Of a stretch of 64,000 nucleotides of DNA, positions 60,956-64,000 are shown one piece after another (position 1 is the first letter of the stretch; each line of letters opens with the position of its first letter). Origin of the DNA: Hassallia sp050875635 (GTDB taxonomy: Bacteria; Cyanobacteriota; Cyanobacteriia; Cyanobacteriales; Nostocaceae); assembly GCF_050875635.1 (NCBI RefSeq), contig NZ_JBPAOH010000023.1, positions 1 through 64,000 on the forward strand, given 5' to 3'. The notes below the pieces were generated by a model. That model saw only the letters and a list, made by a program, of their open reading frames with translations, had not been told where the DNA came from and ran no database searches. The translations under genes and the position numbers were made by a program.

Positions 60956-60983
60956 TTGCGACAAAATCAAGACATATTAGAAT
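60956..60983 (+). promoter_or_regulatory. Possible promoter of the DUF751-rbfA pair
   Basis: TTGCGA (60956-60961), 16 bases, TAGAAT (60978-60983), about 60 bases before the DUF751 start codon. Sigma-70-like; not verified. Confidence 0.35.
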
Positions 60984-61043
60984 AAAATATGAGAAAAAAG
61001 GTAATATGGATATCTGAATTATAATAAAGGAGTATAAATTCAA

Positions 61044-61250
61044 ATGTTTGACGGATTCTGGGATAACGTCTTACGTTACATCCGCTACTTTGTTACTACC
61101 CTCTTAGGCGTATTGCTGAACACGTTTGCACCATTAGCGCCGTTGTTTAAAAACCCAGTTACTTCGATCGCCGTTTTTGGCTTAATTGTCGGTAGTCTCG
61201 TTTTCGTGACTCTTACCCTACGCGCAATGCTTGGCTTGAGTACAATTTAG
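61044..61250 (+). CDS. ycf33: DUF751 / Ycf33-family membrane protein
   Basis: A 68-residue protein with two transmembrane segments (IRYFVTTLLGVLLNTFAPLA and PVTSIAVFGLIVGSLVFVTL). It belongs to DUF751, known as Ycf33 in plastid genomes, of unknown function and probably a thylakoid or plasma-membrane protein. AAGGAG lies 10 bases before the ATG. rbfA follows 97 bases downstream on the same strand, a pairing that I recall as conserved in cyanobacteria. Intact. Confidence 0.87.
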   Translation: MFDGFWDNVLRYIRYFVTTLLGVLLNTFAPLAPLFKNPVTSIAVFGLIVGSLVFVTLTLRAMLGLSTI

Positions 61251-61347
61251 ACCATAAACGTACAGCTGCTTTTAATCTCAAGGTGGCTCAAGCTGCCGTC
61301 AAGTATCTATTTGTTTAGTTGAACCTCTGTGAGGAGGCATAATATCT

Positions 61348-61761
61348 ATGGCTACAACTCGCCGTGTTTCCCGCGTTGCTGAATTAATTAAACGGGAAGT
61401 TAGCCAAATGCTACTCAGTGGCATTAAGGATGACCGTGTAGGCACAGGAATGGTAAGCGTTACCGATGTTGATGTTTCTGGCGATTTGCAACACGCCAAA
61501 ATTTACGTCAGCATTTATGGCACTGACGAAGCCAAAGCAGAAACAATGGCAGGCTTAAAATCGGCAACAGGTTACGTTCGCAGCGAACTTGGTGCGCGGG
61601 TGCGTCTGCGTCGCACCCCAGAGGTGGTTTTTGTCGAAGATCGCTCAATTGAACGCGGTAATAAGGTGCTGTCCCTATTAAACCAAATACAGAATAATCG
61701 TCCTAAGGAAAATCAGGTACCAGACGACAGCACCGATGAAGATGATGATTTTCCTGATTGA
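61348..61761 (+). CDS. rbfA: Ribosome-binding factor A
   Basis: A 137-residue KH-domain protein that binds the 30S subunit and helps 16S rRNA 5'-end maturation, notably in the cold. The conserved start RRVSRVAELIKREVSQML, then VTDVDVSGDLQHAKIYVSIY, RRTPEVVFVEDRSIERGN, and the acidic C-terminus (DDSTDEDDDFPD) are typical. GAGGAGG precedes the ATG by about 10 bases. It is co-directional with DUF751 and ends at a clear terminator. Confidence 0.95.
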   Translation: MATTRRVSRVAELIKREVSQMLLSGIKDDRVGTGMVSVTDVDVSGDLQHAKIYVSIYGTDEAKAETMAGLKSATGYVRSELGARVRLRRTPEVVFVEDRSIERGNKVLSLLNQIQNNRPKENQVPDDSTDEDDDFPD

Positions 61762-61817
61762 CATCCTAACCCGCCATTATGTTGATAAATTGGCGGAAGT
61801 ATGCATGTTTCTAATAT

Positions 61818-61854
61818 CCCCTCAGCTTAATTAGGCTGAGGGGTTTTAATTTTT
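61818..61854 (+). terminator. Rho-independent terminator of rbfA
   Basis: CCCCTCAGC (61818-61826), loop TTAATTAG, GCTGAGGGG (61835-61843), then TTTTAATTTTT. Confidence 0.93.
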
Positions 61855-62949
61855 GTGATGCTGGGAAACTTCACGGATATTTACGTAACTGAGATAACAA
61901 TGTGATTTGAACAACAATTACTTCCAGGAAATCAGCCAAACACTTTACAGATGCGATCGCTTTACATTTGCTTAAATATGACTATGCCTGCTTCAGGGAT
62001 ATGGTAGTCACATATATATTATTTATGTATCCGTGGCTACTTTATAGTATCGCTTGCGATCGATAACTGGTGAAAGCATCATACGAATGCAAACCACTCA
62101 ACTAGATATCTTTGTTAAGGTTTGGTAACAAGCAGCAAATAACTAATGATTCACTACCTCTCTTATCGATAAAACTTATCAATGCAATAAAAGTTTATAT
62201 ATAAGAGAGTATTCATTTACACAATCTAATTGTCATAAATCAGCTTTTGGCAAGTTGATTTTTCAATCATTACACCCAAGCAATTAAGGAAGCTATACCA
62301 AATGCTATACATAACTCCAAATAGCGATCGCCACACCCAAACCAGTATTAACTTAAAAGCAAATCATCCAACATTGTTACAGTTCTTTACCAAAAACCAT
62401 GCTTTTTTCTACATTCCGGAACTGAAATTCACATATGTATATTTATTTAATAAATTATTAACAATTAGTTATCCAAAAGCTTTTGTGGTGTATTTTAGCC
62501 ATTTTGAAGAGCAACAGTTTATACCCTTGTTGCTGCTAAATATTTCTGGTCTGTTTCACCAAAAAACGATTTCACCCATCTGTGACACTACTTTAAGTAC
62601 ATCATTTGATATTTAAATAACTTGCCAGGGAACTAATAACTTCTACCAAATCGGAGATGAAAGCATATAAATGCAAAGCTTTTAAACCTTCTTAAAAGAA
62701 TTTGCACTTTTGATAAACAGGTTAATATAATTACCTGGGTACTATTTTTTGAGACGCATCCAAAGGAAATGTCATGAATACTTGACTTTCTTAACATTTC
62801 TTTAGATAATTTGAGGATATGTAGCGTCAAAATGAAAATAGTTCCGTATACCAAAATACAAAAGCCAAGCCACAAGATTAATCCTTGTGGTGTTCGTTCC
62901 TAAGAAAAGTTGGGAAGACTAATTAAGTGTAACTTTGTGAGTTAAAACC
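61855..62949. other. Gene-poor AT-rich region
   Basis: Over 1 kb with only short frames of random composition. The largest (62302-62616, 104 codons) starts in ATACCAAATG, has no ribosome-binding site and no recognisable domain. A small gene is possible but not supported. No repeats of the families above were found. Confidence 0.5.
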
Positions 62950-63186
62950 ATGAGTATCAATACGGTGCCTTCTATTAATTACTACTCTCTGGATGTCATC
63001 CAAGACGAAGCACGCCGACTGGTGCAAAAGGGAATGGTCAGCCGACAACAGCCAATATACACACTCTGCCAATACATCCCCGCGAGAGAGTGGGTTTGCG
63101 TGGAATGCGAATTAGAAAAATGCGATTTTTTACTGCGCGATCGCATCGGCGATTTGATTGGTCGTGAAAAATGGGAAAACGATTAA
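62950..63186 (+). CDS. DUF4327 family small protein
   Basis: A 78-residue cyanobacterial protein, YYSLDVIQDEARRLVQKGMV then SRQQPIYTLCQYIPAREWVC and VECELEKCDFLLRDRIGDLI, which I recognise as the DUF4327 family. Function unknown. Three cysteines (in TLCQYI, VCVEC, KCDF) could bind metal or form a redox centre, but the family assignment gives no evidence for it. The gene is alone; the start is ATG after GAGTTAAAACC. Confidence 0.8.
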   Translation: MSINTVPSINYYSLDVIQDEARRLVQKGMVSRQQPIYTLCQYIPAREWVCVECELEKCDFLLRDRIGDLIGREKWEND

Positions 63187-63615
63187 TCGGTTTTTGTTGT
63201 AAATCTCAGTTTTTGAAATGAAAGTGTCTGAATGGATGTGCGGATGTGACAACAGAAGATTTAAGGCTTAACAGTCAAGGATATTCTCTGCTGATAATCG
63301 GTCTTTGCCGATCCAGAAACTCCTAGTGTCTAATTTATACAAAAGCGTCAAGTAGCGCGATCGCCTCTATAGCCCCAAGAAGTTTCGTTTATGGAAACTT
63401 CTTAAGCGTCACATGAAAACACGAAAGCAAGTGTCTTGGAGAAACGCTTAAAGGTTAGTACAGGCTGCGCCACGATTCGTATGTTGACTCTTGCTTTTCT
63501 CTTTGAAAAAGCCTCCCCCTGCTTTAAAAGAGCCAGGATAACCTTACATGGCAGCGGCACGTTAGGCAATTGCAGCACATCCATTACAATACTTAGAAAG
63601 TAATGTGTTAATTAA
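63187..63615. other. Intergenic region with possible untranslated RNA
   Basis: No protein gene is supported. GAAACTTCTTAAGCGTCAC (63396) has GAAGTTTC nearby (63379), a small inverted repeat. The region ends in a strong terminator (63616-63654), with no gene on the + strand in the last 430 bases; a small RNA may be transcribed here. Confidence 0.4.
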
Positions 63616-63654
63616 ATTACCGGGGCGGTTTCTAATACTGCTCCGGTAATTTTT
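63616..63654 (+). terminator. Strong hairpin terminator
   Basis: ATTACCGGGGC (63616-63626) pairs with GCTCCGGTAAT (63640-63650), an 11-bp stem with one G-T pair, followed by TTTT. It is oriented to end rightward transcripts. Confidence 0.8.
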
Positions 63655-63662
63655 CATTTCTT

Positions 63663-63935
63663 ATCAGGGAATGAGAGTTGTTAGTTGTTGGTTGTTAGTG
63701 AGCCAGTGGGTTGGGGAGGCAGTGCGTTGCGGTGAGACCAGCGCTACGCTCCTGGTTTCCCTCGTGCCGGCAAGGAGCGAACCCGCTCGTGAGGTCACGA
63801 ACGCTATCTGCACCTGCCGTCGGCGAGCCGCGCTTGTTGCACCTGGCGAACCCGAAGGGTTGTTAGTTATTTATTCTTTCCCACTAACCACGCTCCCACT
63901 AACCACTATCTACTATCAACGCTCCCACGCTCCTA
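63663..63935. repeat. GTTAGTTGTTGGTT, GGCAGTGCG and CCACTAAC repeats
   Basis: Starts with GTTGTTAGTTGTTGGTTG and GTTAGTGAGCCAG, then GGGGAGGCAGTGCGTTGCGG, CGTGCCGGCAAGGAGCG, CGAACCCGAAGGG, then CCACTAACCAC and CTACTATCAAC units. These are the same modules as at 25.0, 27.9, 33.5 and 45.2 kb. Frames across it are repeat-encoded. Confidence 0.78.
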
Positions 63936-64000
63936 CTAACCCACTTGCTCCAAATACTGATTCACATCTTCAATCAAGCGGGTGAGTTCGGCTTCTGTGG
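63936..64000 (-). CDS. C-terminal end of an unidentified gene (partial)
   Basis: Only the last 20 or so codons are in the window, reading leftward: TEAELTRLIEDVNQYLEQVG then a TAG at 63936-63938. It is a charged helix with normal composition, so a genuine gene enters from the right edge. Too little is present to assign a family. Confidence 0.6.
   Translation of the reverse strand, partial: TEAELTRLIEDVNQYLEQVG

Noticed and set aside
62302..62616. 104-codon plus-strand frame
   Set aside because: No ribosome-binding site, AT-driven composition and no domain. A small real gene cannot be excluded.
63671..63985. 104-codon frame near the right edge
   Set aside because: Encoded by repeat modules and antisense to the end of a genuine partial gene.

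Overview
The window is chromosomal DNA of a filamentous, almost certainly heterocyst-forming cyanobacterium (Nostocales). The evidence is dense GCGATCGC (HIP1) sites, NdhL and DUF3007, a Ycf33/DUF751-rbfA pair, a split tRNA-Leu(UAA) gene with a group I intron, a hormogonium-polysaccharide-type glycosyltransferase cluster, a HetZ-family protein, and a protein nearly identical to the crystallised Nostoc punctiforme dynamin-like protein as I remember it. Heptanucleotide-type short tandem repeats and small dispersed palindromes fill most intergenic gaps and enter several reading frames.

Layout. 0-8.4 kb: glmM, then four surface-polysaccharide genes (hpsL/N/O/P-like) and a 1-Cys peroxiredoxin. 8.7-15 kb: a three-gene minus-strand operon (small membrane protein, BDLP-type dynamin, dynamin fused to a J domain) flanked by two near-identical Uma2-family genes in direct orientation. 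15-25 kb: an HlyD-type adaptor, hicBA, cysK, then accessory and decaying DNA: a broken FHA/Ser-Thr kinase/periplasmic-binding-protein gene, a RelE-type toxin with one nonsense codon, a fused and frameshifted BrnT/BrnA-like pair and an orphan m5C methyltransferase. Intact genes for a 2Fe-2S protein, a DUF5331 protein and YgfZ are interleaved. 25-29.5 kb: a hypothetical protein, a Ser/Thr kinase, a secreted protein and an NTF2-like protein.

29.5-41.2 kb: four minus-strand genes for very large exported proteins: a DUF11 protein, an Ig-like plus outer-membrane beta-barrel protein, a beta-helix protein with an OmpA C-terminus, and a seven-repeat SdrD-B-like adhesin. This is the best candidate for a poorly described system, an envelope-anchored surface or adhesion complex. 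41.2-43 kb is a long gene-free stretch. 43-50.3 kb: a membrane coiled-coil protein, a wrecked trpA at its ancestral place beside DUF3007 and ndhL, a large phytochrome-like multi-GAF histidine kinase, and the intron-containing tRNA-Leu. 50.6-57 kb: a hypothetical protein, an LPG-synthase-like membrane protein, two LEA-like lipoproteins, LarC and a Sua5/YrdC protein. 57-64 kb: a HetZ-family regulator, a repeat array, a tail-to-tail restriction-modification pair, DUF751-rbfA, DUF4327 and the end of an unidentified gene.

Three themes recur. First, small repeats colonise coding sequence in frame: Uma2, the HpsP-like glycosyltransferase, the dynamin-J protein, the barrel protein, an OmpA signal sequence, a methyltransferase tail. 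Second, toxin-antitoxin and signalling genes are decaying. Third, membrane remodelling and surface functions are concentrated here. All assignments were made by reading the sequence; no database search was run.
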